This document shows positions 37,001 to 50,110 of a stretch of 64,000 nucleotides of DNA, one piece after another. The position numbers and the translations under genes are program-made. Every line of letters begins with the position of its first letter. Position 1 is the first letter of the stretch. Source of the DNA: Marsupella aquatica (lineage: Eukaryota > Marchantiophyta); contig OZ316896.1 of the NCBI GenBank assembly GCA_973895155.1, positions 1,302,001 through 1,366,000 on the forward strand. The letters are read 5' to 3'. Below the pieces are notes generated by a model that did no database searches, was not told the origin of the DNA, and was given only the letters and a program-made list of their open reading frames with translations.

Positions 37001-40000
37001 GTATGGATCAAGACTCTACGATATGTGCTGGATCAAGACTCTACGATATGTGCTGACCAGAGAACTGTTTTCACAGATACCAATAATCATTTCACAGGTT
37101 AGCTACTAATCACGTTCCGCTGTAGCCCTGGAATGAGTAAAATAGCACAATCTAATATCAATTTTCTTTTTAGTTCCAACTTGCCCGTCCTAGAGAGAGA
37201 TACCTCCCGATCTTCAATTCATACTTCTTGTATATTTACAGAAGCAACAGAAGGTCAGACTTGCTCAAGGCGTTTAAAATACCTGAATAGAAAGCAATTC
37301 ACTTATGTACAGTAGCAGCACCAAAGATTCCTCGTCATTTACTGCTATACTTGAAATATTTTGAGGTTCAGATACTCCCCCGTGGACAACATCAGAAGCC
37401 AGTACACATCTCCACATGTTTAATGACAAAACAACGTTGGGAAGAAATTCCTGGCCGTGGTAATCCCAAACCACGATATCAGAGACAGACATATATGGAC
37501 AGACCAGGATAAAAGTGAGAAAGGACGCAAAGACGTCTACCGTACTTAATAAGAAATGAAGATTATTTAAAGAAATGTGCAAGATACTCAATAGACAGAA
37601 ATATATCTTACGATATACATTCAATGACGAAATCTGTGAGCCTCTACCTGGCAATAATGATCTACTGCATAGGAACAAATCCCCATGATTGAGTAAGCAC
37701 AAGCCAACTGCTGCTCCAAGCAAGCAACTTGCCGTGGGGTGCTTTTCTTTTTGTCCTTCAAAGCTGCTTCCTGCAAAACAATAGCGAACAAGTTATTGAA
37801 GGAAAACGGAACAAAACAACTAGAGACGTTCTCTCCTTATTACAACAGCCCCAAACCATCCTTGGAAACGTGTGGGTGCGCTGGATGGTGTGGCACCGGG
37901 TTGAAGTCAAGACCCCAGAGAATTGTATGATAAACAAAGGGTTGGTCTTCTTCAAATATTCATTCAGATTAGTCGAATGCCTCGACTCTAAACCCCAGAA
38001 ACAAATCCGATTTTCCCATAGCACGTCTACTTCATATCCAGATTTGGTCGCCTTTTGCAGAAGTCCATAAGAAATAGCTTAAACTTACTCTTTCGAACGA
38101 AGTGCAAAAAAAAGCTCTGAGGTTGCTAACCAAGGCCCAACAGGGAACCGTGCCGAGCTCTAAATGATAGGAGGGTGAGAGATGAACAAAGAAGTTAACG
38201 CTAAAAATATGAATAAAATCGCAAGAAAATCTCAGAATTACTAATGAAGAGGCCTTCAATTGCTACTCAGTCCAAAGGGTTTACCATGGATATCACGGCT
38301 TCAGAAATGCACTCAATGCAGCTTGGAAGATTTTCGGCTCCCTGCATTCTTGAATCATAGGTCTTCCTCATTGACACTCTGGATCTCTCAAGTACGAAGT
38401 CTGGTCCCGTATAGAGCTTATTAAGGAGAATCTCCACAATCTGTTCTTTCATTCTGTGACAAGTGTCTGGGAATTGCTCCTCCATTGCCTGACATTCCTT
38501 GTACACCTGCAGAGATACAAGTTTGATCAAAAATAGATTATAGGATCTCACCAGAATTAGTGATGCATTAAAAATTGAAACTTTTGCTCTTGCTACTTGT
38601 CTAGGAAATCCATCGCTATGTCAGAAATTCCCAAAGAACTGAATGGCTCATCTATTCCCATAATGATGTTGGATTGGACCAGAATGCGTCACAACTAAAA
38701 GGTTCTGATATCCTGATCACGTCACCCATTGTTTCAGAGGACCAGAAGGCCATTAGTTCTACTTGGATCGTTATGCCCCAGCTGCCGAGAACGGTGTCCT
38801 GTATTTGCTACCTCGCTTTTCCTCCTCTATTTCTGTCGGAGCATACCCTATCAACTACCTCGAAGTTTCTGAATACTATCTCTTTAACGCTTATTTGGAC
38901 AAGTTTAGCTGCCAAAATTAAAATTGACTGCAAGGGAACTGGTCCGGTCCTCTCACAATCATTCAGGGTCAGAATGTGGCGAAGCATATATTGCACATAG
39001 TTTACTAAACCTTCACAGCATGGTGGCCAGCTGAAATATTGTCAAAAGGACACCATAGACTTTAAAAAATACACTTACCTCCTCTAGGAGCAGACCAATT
39101 ATTTCAACTTGTAGGGGCGGCTGGATGTCACCTATGTAAGTGTACAGCGAGCGCACGTCTGTTGCAGCTGTATTGCTAACTATTGGTTGATTCTCTACGC
39201 AAATCAGCTGTAGACAAGGATGCGGTTCAACGGTTAATAGACCAAACACAATCGTCTACAAGCCTCAATATATAATTATGTTAAATCTCAAAGCTACCAT
39301 AATTCAATACGATGCATACAAGATGTATGACGTATTCATGTGAGAAACTCACTTTCCTCACAGTATGATCAGAGATTATATTACATCTGCATCGTGACGT
39401 GCATAAGATTCAGAATTGTGCGGCTGGGTGCCATGATGACTACTGCTTGGCATCTGGCTATTACCGTTTCCTATGTGTACTACCCCAGGCAAACAACGCA
39501 ACATCTGTAACGCCTGAAGCTCCTGTTGCGAACTACTTTATTGTTCTCCAATCACAGTACTAGCATTCAATGATTACGAAAACGAATAGAAACTGGTCTA
39601 GAATACTGCACCTTTACAAAAGATCTCACAAGGGAGTGTGGACAATTTATTGGCTGCAACTTGGCTTGAGCTTGTGCCCACTGCCCTAGTCCATCAATCA
39701 ATATCAACCTGGCTTGTCCAGGCTCACCGTTACGATTTCTTGCATCTACGAGTGCCAAGCACTTTGCACAAGCTTCAGATAGCATATTGTTTACCGATTC
39801 ACTGGCTTTCTTGTCGGACGAATTGCCGTTAACTTTAGCCCAGGCTGCTTTATGCGCCAAATCAAGGGGCCAACAAGCCTGCGAGGACAACAATTCCAAG
39901 TTCAGCTCCTAAGTTCTTGAATCAATCATGACAGTGATCCAACGACAAACAGAAAAATGCCATCTCAACACAATCAACTTGTCAGCTCTTTAGTAATGAA

Positions 40001-43000
40001 GTTCCCTCCTGTATGATAGTTTGTGTGTACGAAAGAAGAAATACATAACATGTCATTCTCAAGCCAAGAACTCACCCTTAGAGCAAGAGGGCGTCACCGC
40101 TGTGGCATCACAAGGATAATCTTGGCTCAAATTAAATATATGATGCCTAAAGAGAATAAAGCTGTATTTGACTTACCAAGCCATACTGCTTACTATTGAA
40201 CAGTTGGACACCCATATTATACGTGGATGACATCAGCCACCACTTCTCTTCAGGCTGTAGTTTATGTATGATATCTCCAATCAATTCAAAATTTCCCTAT
40301 GTACAGAGCATCACAAATGAAACAAGGGACAACGTCAGCAAATGTAGCCCATCTGTCTGTTGAAGTGTTAAAGAGGATGACACATCGACTGTATGAATTT
40401 GACTGCATACAACCTGCACTCGCTGTTCTCTATCGATTGCGTTCCCAAGCGTGGTTGTATGACTCGATGCGTCATGAGCTCAATCCAATCAGTTAAGGTC
40501 GACGTAGACATTCTCAATTGTAATAGAAATAATTAACACTCCCTACCTGAACACCATCGTTTAGTAGCAATGATAATTTCAGTGCTGCTAACGATGCCTG
40601 CAACGCCATCTGATAACCTTTCCTGAAGATGTCTTTTTCATTGTCACTCAAATCACGGCATCTGTAGAATCAAAACATCATTGAAAAGCGCACCTTACTC
40701 AAATTCTGACCACAACTCTGAAAATTTTGTGACGACATACACTATCCCAGCTTCAAGATTACGAATTGTCTGAAGCAGTCATTAAATACCATGACATTAT
40801 CACCTTCCTTCACAGGCCACGGGGACCTACATTCACAAAACGCTTCCAAAGACAATTCATATCTTCAGAAGCTGTGACCACTTCATCACTCAAGTAACAA
40901 ACGTACCACCCCTTGTCATTAGGGTCCCCAGGGGGTTTGAGGGAACGTCTGTCTGAAGCAGTCATTACATGACATGACAGACGCTGAACTTCTTTAGCGG
41001 AAGACCCCACAAGCAGAACCCAACCTTGCAGAAGTAATAAGTTTGAAGTGTGAACCCGTACCTGATCCCTTCCTCGAGCACAGGACAGGAAAGCTGCAAC
41101 ACCTTTTGCAGGGCAGAATCGAAAAGACTGTAAGGCAGCGCTTCCTCAGAAAAGCTTCCACTGCATGCATTCCAAACAATTTGAGAGTATCTGGTGAACG
41201 ACTTCTGAGCATAATACAGAGCCCTCGCAGCGCTCACAAGTGTCCTACCCACGACTTCTGTTGTCCCTTTGTCACTGCTTCCGGTTCTAGTATGGCCTCC
41301 AGAAATCAAACTGCCGTTTTCTGTTGGTTTCTGCAAGGATGGTACTTGCACCTGGTGCAACCACAGCTTAAGAACTCCTTCAGCACTCTGAAGCAGGAAA
41401 CAAGCTTTACAGAAAAATTCCGGGTCGGTGGACAATCTTTCGATTTTCTTCAGAGCTGCTAACTCAGAGCTATCGGCCCTGCTCTCTTGGACCCTGATTT
41501 CGGGAGTATCTGCTTGCATCAGCACCAGACCAACTGCATATAAACCCGTGATGACCACTGGGGCACGTGGGAAAACCTGATATCATTGACAGCACATTTT
41601 CTTTAATATTATCCGATCCGTTTAACATTCCTCGACGGCACTTGCGTACATGAACAAACACCAACGTAGAGAAACAGGTTGGAGTCACATCGTGTGATTG
41701 CATTTCCCTTTTTAAGTCACAACTCATCTTATCATATAGGTTTCAAATTATCATAGTTGTAGGGTGTGCTGCAGTCAATCTTGAAAAGTGCTTCCTTGTT
41801 TGTGAAAACAGAATCAACAAATGCATGACGGTACGGTTTAACTTATGACACCTTAAAACCGGTTTTTAAACTCTGCAGTGTCAATGTTATTACAATTTTC
41901 GATTCCAGCTGAGCTACACCAAGTCATTTCCAATTTATGGCTAAGAGATTGATGTGATTACTTCGATTCGAAAGGAAACCCCTTGGAACATTGTCACCTG
42001 ATGTCTAGGACTTAGCCCGTTTGATCGATGAATCAATGAGTAACTATGTTAGTGCATCGATTGGTGTACCACTTTAGCTTATAAAATGATCAAACAAACA
42101 CACTAGGCACACTTAGAATAGAGGAAAGGAACATAACAAAAAGAAGACCTACTATTCTTTCTTGGAAATGTTTACAAACCATATCTAGCTGTTGCTGAGC
42201 GAAGCTCCAGATATTTGGCACTTAGCCGTAGTAGACAAATGAATTGCATCCTACTTGACTTTCATGACCAGGAACAACAGTCAAATAAGAATTACCGGTT
42301 TGATGTGATGCACCAATTTGTAGATATGGAACCAGCCATGTTCGACTTGGCTGCTTGATTGGCAGGAGCGAGCAAACCAGTCCACAAGCTCTGAGATATC
42401 ATAGCTAGCCCATAACCCTCGAAGCTACAATGTTTACAAGGCAGTTATGAGTTCTAGAGATACCAGAACAATCATTGTGGTAATTTCAGAGTACAGACGG
42501 GAAACGCAAGGATTCTCTAAAAGGTCTGAATTAGAATGGATGAAGCGAAATTTGTGAGCACTATAAAACCACTCTCGAGGTAGATGTCGCGATCATTGTA
42601 TAATAGAATGAAGTTGGAAAGGACAAATACCTTAGAGTTGGATAATATTTCACTAAAAACCGAAGCACAGATCTCCACAGATTTGATACTCCAATCTGAA
42701 CCTTGGCCGCTCAAGGTGGAAAAAAGCTTCCTGGCAATCTGATTGAATTACAGCATGAGTAGCTTATATTGAGAAAGTTAACGCGTGTCCGTGACTGACT
42801 GAGAAAGGCGAATCTAGACCAACGTCATAATATTCAGCAATTGATTGAGAACACACCTTCACATACTGATCGCCCTGAGTGGACGAGACGCAGAGGCTAA
42901 GGGTGATAATGCAAAATTGCTGGATCAAACTAGGGTCGTACTTTGTCGGATCTGCTACCATCATCACGGTCAACTTAAACACTGCTCGGAACAAAGCGTC

Positions 43001-44425
43001 GCACTGCTTACTCGCTGTACCTGGATCTAACACACTGCCATACGCATTGACAATAGTCCCAAATAATTACGCAAAGATGAAAATAGATGTCTCGAGATGG
43101 CAAGCCAAAGCTCATCAGCGAAGCATATTCTCTATTATTTCTACCACAATTCCTCGATAATTAAGGTGTGAGTGCTTGAATCTGAATCCAACTTGCGTCT
43201 AGTATGCCAGCTGACGACAGACAACATTCTGAAATTTTTACCATGCCCTAGTGAGATTCACGGGTTTCGAAAAATCTTATGTGGGGAATTCTCAAAAGGG
43301 GCCACAAGCATCCAACATTAATACATAATATAATATACATTAGAACTAGGTAAGAGATTTGGTGCCATTATTAACCCAATGCAGCACCGTTGCTTGCGTA
43401 GCCTCTCTCGTGGGCTTCAGGTGCAGAGCAGATTCCTCTTCTCTAATAAGATTTCTAAGATATGAGGACTCGGCTACTTGCGTTGTTCGACGCTTCCACT
43501 CCGACAGGCCAAATAAGGATCGAATTTCCTTGTTACGGTGAAAATTGTAAGCGTATTGCTCGACCCCAAGAGCATAAAACAGTACCTGATCCATGGTGTC
43601 AGTTGATCTGGTAATCGTGCTGCCATTTGGTAGTAAGTTAAAGAGTCTTCCGAACTCTCAGCAATGCACCATATCAAATCTACAGCTGCAGCAACAACTA
43701 GAGCAGGTAGCCCTGATCCCAAGTCGACATCTCGTGGCGGACATAAAACTGAATCATCGCATGGAACGAGCCTGACAGCTGAAGATTTCTTCTTGACTGC
43801 TCCTGTTTGGGACAACGACGAATAGTGTGAAAAAGCAGGATTCGAGAAACAATTGCACGACGTGGATAAAACAGTCAAAAGAATCGTGAAATGCTGGGGT
43901 CGCAGGGGTCGCACCTCCCTTAGATTTAGAAGTCCTCCCAGATGTTGATTGATTGACTGCAGCTTCTTTGAAATCCTTCGTAGATGTGAGCCGGCATAAG
44001 CTGCGAAACAGAACCTGAGATTGTGATGAAGCAGCACCGTATCTCTTCCAAGTCATAAGCCGCCGGACCAATCCGTACCTCTGGACCTCCATCTCGAAGA
44101 AAGATCCAGTGAGCTGAGAACGGAGAGTGCTTAATGCATCAAGCGCTATTCCCATGGCCGAGAAAATTTCGTCAGCCATGCCGTTAGCAACAGGATCATC
44201 TCTCGAAGGAAAGGAAGCCAGTTTGGTGCCACAAGTCTTTAAAAGCTGCAAGAGGAATGGCACATATTCCTTGGCCAGTGTGCGCAGCTCATTCTCCAAA
44301 TTGTGTTGGGCATCAGATCCAGAATTTCCAAGTAAAGGAGCCAGGTAAGCTGTCAATGACCGATTCAGTTCCTTAAGGCCTGTTCCTTGTAAGATTTTCA
44401 ATATACCTACACCCTTGCTGGCCAT
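28589..44425 (-). CDS. ESP1: Separase (separin), peptidase family C50
   Basis: Separase is the cysteine protease that cleaves cohesin at anaphase and in meiosis. The gene spans almost 16 kb with about 20 exons on the minus strand. Exon 1 starts at Met 44425 (MASKGVGILKILQGTGLKE) and ends near 43915. Middle blocks with separase-like helical repeats lie near 43802-43586, 41558-40990, 39899-39590, 38551-38290, 36646-36250, 34283-33830, 32850-32510 and 31716-31373; their exact edges are not fixed. The catalytic end is resolved: 31072-30484, 29999-29604, 29429-29342, 29133-28589. Junctions give LVLDSDAQ/ALPWESLPVLRD and GHGSG/DQYLPERYV. The His of LGHGSG and the Cys of LLMGCSSG are both present. 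A frame change near 43590 may mark an unplaced intron. The gene is intact as far as I can read; the family call is certain. Confidence 0.95.
37006..37055. repeat. Two-copy tandem duplication, 25-bp unit, in a separase intron
   Basis: GGATCAAGACTCTACGATAT is followed by GTGCT and then directly repeated. It is a perfect or near-perfect copy, which suggests a recent event. Confidence 0.93.
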
Positions 44426-44540
44426 TGCACACTGTCGGTCGACGGCTACCCGTGCGCCAATAACCTCGAACAGATGAGGATCATACGTTCAAACGGAAAA
44501 GGAAACGTGTCACGCAACTCGTTCCAAATCTTCCTCAATT

Positions 44541-44670
44541 TCAGACATTCCGAGTGAAGGCACCAAGTACGCCTTGAATGAACGATTCAGATCCTTGCAA
44601 AAGTTTTTCAGTATAGGTGAAGGCCATCGCACACTGTCAGTCCGCTGCTACCCCGCGAGCTTCCAGAGCG
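44541..44670 (-). pseudogene. Degenerate tandem duplicate of the separase start region
   Basis: The sequence around 44625 (GGCCATCGCACACTGTC on the plus strand) repeats that around the separase ATG at 44423-44425 (GGCCATTGCACACTGTC). The flanking stretches (ACGATTCAG.TCCTT, GCTGCTACCC/ACGGCTACCC) also match, at an offset of about 202 bp. On the minus strand the copy opens with an ATG at 44627. It then runs 28 codons (MAFTYTEKLLQGSESFIQG..) to a TGA at 44541-44543. The separase original continues open instead. It may sit in the separase 5' leader as an upstream ORF. Confidence 0.75.
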
Positions 44671-46514
44671 CAAAATGAGGGCTCTCCCAACAAAATTGTC
44701 GTCCATCCGTCCGCAGGGCCCTTGTCCGCAGGGAGTCCTGATTTCTCCAGAGACGTCAGGAGCCATCATTGCCGAAATTCTAGTACGTCAAATTCAAGAT
44801 CACTTGGATCGTCTCTGTTTCCAGGCCAAATAAAATCAAGATCAACCAATGCTCGAAAAGCCGGTGCACAGACAGAGTGTTTGTGAAGCGCAGATTTTGC
44901 GTGCAGAGATTTTGCTTCGACAAAATGCTATCGAAAGCGAGACGAAATGCGCGGGAGTCGTTGAAATTTGAAAACCGACATTGAGACTCCTCCACGAGAG
45001 TACCGTTTGTTGCCATCGCCACCACCAATCCACATCCCCTTGTCTGTGGTTTCATGGAACTATCAGTGGGAGTAAACCAACCCCGCTTTCGAGTTCTGGA
45101 ATAATTATCAAGGGTGGCTTGAGATGTTGACAGAGGCTTCGGATACTACCCCACCACCACAACAACCTAAACTCAAGTAATATAGCTTTCATCAAAATAG
45201 GTGTAGGTTAACCCATGGCCCCATTCAAGGGCATGGTAGGGCAAATTCCCCAGGGCAGTCAGCCGAAGGCGGTTAAAGCCATGGCCCTTGGTTGTAATGA
45301 GTATAAACCCCCAGCATAGTTTAGATGAATTTTGACCTGATAGTTGCACCTAAAATTGGAGAATCCTTTAGGCAGCCTAGCCATGGGGACCAAAATTTCA
45401 TAACCCCTGGGACTCCGTTGGTGATGCCAACATAGCATTGCATTACGGTCAATCGCGAGCTCATGATATACTTGACCTATAAACATTGCAGGTGATGTGG
45501 GGGGCTGCAAATAGTGAGACCTCGAGGTAACACATCTTGGAGCCTTGAATTTTCAATCTACAATGCTTGCAGAATTCAAGCTAGTGGCTTGAGTGAGTGG
45601 TCATTGAATCAAAATTAGAGGATCTTAGTGCGAAACTCCTTGGATCTTGGAGCCGGGCCTCAATCTGACTCTCCACACAAAGGCAACTCAGCTTGGTCAT
45701 TTCTGGTGCTGCTTGATCTACCTGCAGCACAACAAGAGTAGTGGCTTGTCAATCTACTCAGTCTTCAAGACAATGGAGGGCCCTGGCGAAGCACTTGTCA
45801 TTGATCGTCACATTGGTTGTCACATTGACCTTATGTATTCTGGATGCTTGGAGCTAGACAGATCTCAAAGTCTACTCCCAAATGCAACATTTGAAGACTT
45901 GGTCCTCAATTGTACCATCTGACTATAGCAACATTTGAAAAGAATGATCATAAGGTAAGGTAACGAGGAGATCTAGATGAGATACAGAAAGCGAAGGGAT
46001 CCTGAGGGAAGGGCAAAAACAACTCTACTCTTGATTTGACTGAGTGCACCAATTTGCTATGAATCCCGGAAGGACCTTATATGGAGCGCTCCCCCCCCCC
46101 CGCGCGCCCCCCTCGCCCCATATCACATCACCTGTGACATTTTTAGGGATTAAACACCCTAGAAACTACAAGAAGTAATTTCTTTAGAGAGAATTGTTTT
46201 ACCCCTATACAATTGGAATATTTCTTTACATAATTTTCTAAACCCTATATTCTATAATAAGTCTCAAAATTGGAGTCAAAATACCTTAATGTTCTTTCAC
46301 ATAACACTCTATATTTTCTTTGAAGTGAATTGGAAAAACCCTATTCTTGGGGGTAAGTGATAGGCCGGAAGATTTTGAGTGACACTCCCCAAGCTATGAA
46401 TTTTCTATGGAAAGCTGGTTCAAAGGAGACACACATTTATTTGAATGCAGACATACTTGAAGTGTACATGTACTCAGATATACACTCTCCATTTTATCTT
46501 GTATCGCGGGAAGG

Positions 46515-46691
46515 GAGATATTTGCTTGATCGACCCCCAAAATGAAATTTGTTACTTGATCGACCCCCTGCGGTCTATGAACGGCCCAGATTTGAGATCG
46601 AAAGGTCCATCAACGGTCCAGATTGGGGAAAAGTATCGAGGGGGTTGATTAAGTAACTTTTTCCAGAAGGGGGTCTACTAAGCATATTCCT
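46515..46691. mobile_element. MULE-like MITE with 10-bp target-site duplication
   Basis: CGCGGGAAGG occurs at 46505-46514 and 46692-46701. Between them lie 177 bp whose ends are imperfect inverted repeats about 50 bp long. The left end reads GATATTTGCTTGATCGACCC and the right end, complemented, reads GGAATATGCTTAGTAGACCC. Each arm holds two CTT.ATC.ACCCCC-like motifs. A 9-10 bp target duplication with long terminal inverted repeats is the pattern of Mutator-like elements. There is no coding capacity. Confidence 0.8.
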
Positions 46692-47815
46692 CGCGGGAAG
46701 GTGACAATGACTGGGAGGAGCAAACTCCTGTTCAACCCTTTGGTTTACTGGCCGGATCCCACACACAGAGTGTTAAAATAGATAAATTATGTCTATGTAG
46801 AGGATGACTTTTCAGTTTGTATAAACTTTTGTACATTGGATGAGCTCAGTGTAGATCTGGCCCTTGTTCTCTTGAGAGTTTTTCTAGTTAAGAATGGAAA
46901 ATACTCAGCTGGAACAGGTGTACTTCTGCATTGTGATGACATGATCCTAAGTTATGAGAGAGAGGCAGAATTAATAAGACCCAAACCACTCCATGGGTTT
47001 GACTTCCTTATTGAACCTTTCTCCTAGGATAAGTTGCATCTAGATATCAGCTATTCTTGCAGAAAGCATTTTCAAACTTAGGATTTCCATAGCCAGCCAT
47101 TTTTTGGGAAAGTCATGCACAAATCATCACTAGTTTATTAGTCTGTGACCAACACTTTTTAGCCCAAAGATAGTTAGACTCAAAGCTTGCACACATCAGT
47201 ACATCTTCTATCAAAGAGTAGTGTCCAAGATGAACCTGTCAGTGCGGACTACCCTGGGCAGGTGCAAAGCTTGCGCCTTTGGTATCTAATTAATGTCCCT
47301 CTTCCAGCCCAAAATGTGTGATACAATCAGTCTTTCGAACCTGTAAGAATTTCTGTTGTCACATGCTCAACTCCAATGTTGTTCTTCCACTTCATGTGAG
47401 CTTTGATCCCCAACTATTTTTCCTTCCAAATTGAATTAAAGAATTTTTGGGCGCTATTAATCAGAGTAATCCCCCAATCCAAGCTTGTAGGGAGAGTCCA
47501 ATGTTTACTCCAGATTTGGCTATCCAGCCAGGTTTCTTGGGCTGGGAAACTTTAAGTTTTAATTTCATGTTCGGTAATAAGGTATTGTCTTACTAACTAT
47601 TGATAGGGAGCATTGATCTGGGAGTGAATCTGAATCAATTTATTTCGATTGAAGGATTAATTCTACTTTTCTAACACGTTGTATTTGAAGTATTTCAAAA
47701 AGTATGATATGATGGGAGTTCACTGGGATTCCATAGTTTTTATTGTACCTAACATTATCAAATGCAATATATGTTCAATAAAATTATTTTCATATTACAA
47801 GCTTGCAAAAGAACA

Positions 47816-47951
47816 CACCTTCATCTTCACACCATAGCAGCTTCTCTACACACTTTGCACACTGAGCAGCACTTGATCTTCACCACCTTCATCTTCACAC
47901 CATAGCAGCTTCTCTACACACTTTGCACACTGAGCAGCACTTGATCTTCAC
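47816..47951. repeat. Two-copy tandem duplication, 68-bp unit, near-identical
   Basis: CACCTTCATCTTCACACCAT at 47816 recurs at 47884, and the two units appear identical by eye. It is probably a recent duplication. Confidence 0.95.
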
Positions 47952-48296
47952 CGATCTACAATTCTGTAAAACCATCCTTGAAGTGGCAAAGGGGTTTAAG
48001 AATCCTCCAAGACAGAGAGGGATAAGTAAATGGAGTGGCGGTCAATGGTGCAGTAAAGGCAATTTTGACAGTATTTGTTTTTGACAATTATCACCTCATC
48101 CAAAACTTGTTTGCAGACCTAACTACTGGAGATTAAACTATGTGATTGGAATCAATAGTTAACCAAAAAAACATGTTTTAGTTTGATTGTCAAGGTTATC
48201 CCTTCAAAAACTTGTTGGCAGAGCAAACTACAGGAGATTAAACTACAGTATGTAATTGGGATCAATATTGATAAAGTTAAACCTATATTTTTTTAC

Positions 48297-48545
48297 TTAT
48301 TAAGCGCCAACACAAGCTAGAGTTGGAGCTTAGGTTTCTAGAGTGAAACCTCTAGACCATAACTCCATGGCCCAATATGTGTATGGGAAAACTCATGGTT
48401 ATGATGTTTGTTGGTTTATATCTACATTCAAAAAATGGGCTCTATAGCCTCACCATAACATATGTGCATAGAAAGAGGGATGGGCATAGAAAGGTGCATA
48501 TTATGTATGATTATTATAATAATGACATGCATGATGATTAACCTT
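48297..48545 (+). repeat. Dispersed repeat family, copy 2
   Basis: This is the shorter relative of the sequence at 23692-24105, in the same orientation. It shares AAGCTAGAGTTGG, CTCCATGGCCCA, ACATTCAAAAAATGGGCTCT, CACCATAACATATG and ATGACATGC.TGATG. Confidence 0.8.
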
Positions 48546-50110
48546 CAAGAATGTGAATAGATATATAAGTCACCGTGCCAAAAGGCAAAAATGCAAAAAT
48601 AGAGAATATACTTTCGTGACACTTTTATTGTCCGATTCACGTTCTTTGAATGGGTAGTTGGGGCTAGTATATTTTAGTTTAGTTATCAAGGGTATCCCTA
48701 GTTAGCAGTAACTCTCATGAACCCACCCTTATTAGGCGTATCTCATTTGACAACTCCCAACAGACATGCTACAGTCAATAATGAGTTGACACTTTTCTTT
48801 GAGGCCGCCACTTGGAAACGTGTGCCCCAAACAGAGAAGGCAGAAGGCTCATCCAAAAAACAAATGTTGAAGGCAAAGATTGACACCACTAAACATGGAA
48901 CCATTTCTAAAAAGTGCGGACGGACCACCGAATCTGACGGCCAGGATTAGGCGTCGTTCGCCAGGATTGGGTTTTTCTTACCCCGTTCTCTCCTCCGCCT
49001 GCATCGGATGCTGGGAGCGCGGTTGCAGGGCCGACCGAGGTGACCGCGCTGTGACTTGTGACGATGCGCTGTTGCGAGTAGGTAATGTCCATTTTAGCCA
49101 TAGCCGTCGATAGTTGATATAAACGATCCAGATTGCGCGAATCAAGAATATGCGCAGTTTCTGTGAAAAGCCAAGTTACGTGGTTGTCCCCTGCGTACTG
49201 CAACCGACGCCTAGCAGATGTCTACTGCAGTAGTAGTGGAGCATTAGAGTATTTTAGGTCTGGGTCTCGAGCCGGGCGCGCGAGCGAAGGCCCTAAGACT
49301 CGGTACAGCTTTCCGACGAGGAAAGCGTCTTGTGGAGGAGGAGGAACGAACGGACTGAGGGACGGAGCCCGTGTTGGTCCTCGAGCAAAATGGCCCTTTA
49401 GAGTAGCGCCGATCCGCTCTCTGGATGCTGGTGGTGTGCAAGTAACAGTCATCGGTCGGTTTTTCCCGTGGGATTTCGCCGAGAACAGACGAGGGAGGTT
49501 TCCTTGTAGCGAACGAGCGGAGTTTGGGCCTGTATGTGCATGTTTTTGGCGGCGTTCAGCTCCTGATATGAGCTTGCTTTGTTCGGGTATTTACCAGCAC
49601 CTTTCATCTTCATTCAGTCTATCCTCTTGATACGGGATGCTGGCTCCTCGATGTGACGACGGCATTTTTTTTTGGCTTCTTAGGGTTTAGTCTTCCGCCC
49701 TACGATGTATCCCCAAGTCGCAATTTTAGATTTATGGCAATGATATGAATTTGGATGGTTCATAGCTTTGCAGTCACTGATCAGATGCTTCTGGTTCCGC
49801 GAATTAATGTTGCGTTCATAGTTGCCAGGACCTACTGTCTGAGGAGTCTCGTTCTCACCTCTGTTACAAGTGGCACCTTGCTTTGCGGAAGGGTTGGATA
49901 TCAATCCACCTGTTCTGTTTCTCAGCTCCTTATGTGGTCAATGTTTGCCTGAAGTTTGCACGTCTATTGTTTATGGCAGGTCTTTGTTTCCGACATGTTT
50001 ATCCTTCTGGGCTTGGCGTTCAATGGTCGGGATGGCATGCTTGAGTCAGCTCTGAGGATTCGTCAGTCTTTGGTACATTCCTGAAGAGAAGCCGGTATCT
50101 TACTCAGTCA

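Larger units (their letters stand above)
44426..50110. other. Divergent intergenic region between separase and RRP1
   Basis: Next to separase lies a degenerate copy of its first exon (44541-44670). Further on are a MITE (46515-46691), a C-rich run near 46090-46112, a 68-bp tandem duplication (47816-47951) and the second copy of a dispersed repeat (48297-48545). The last 1.1 kb before RRP1 is more GC-rich and likely holds its promoter and leader. An open frame at 49133-49630 has no recognisable domain. Confidence 0.6.

Noticed and set aside
45259-45510. A retroelement fragment (83-aa frame on minus)
   Set aside because: It has a weak resemblance only, with no catalytic motif and no flanking element structure.
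49133-49630. A 165-aa protein upstream of RRP1
   Set aside because: No domain or splice partner, and overlapping frames are open on the other strand. It is probably leader or promoter DNA of RRP1.
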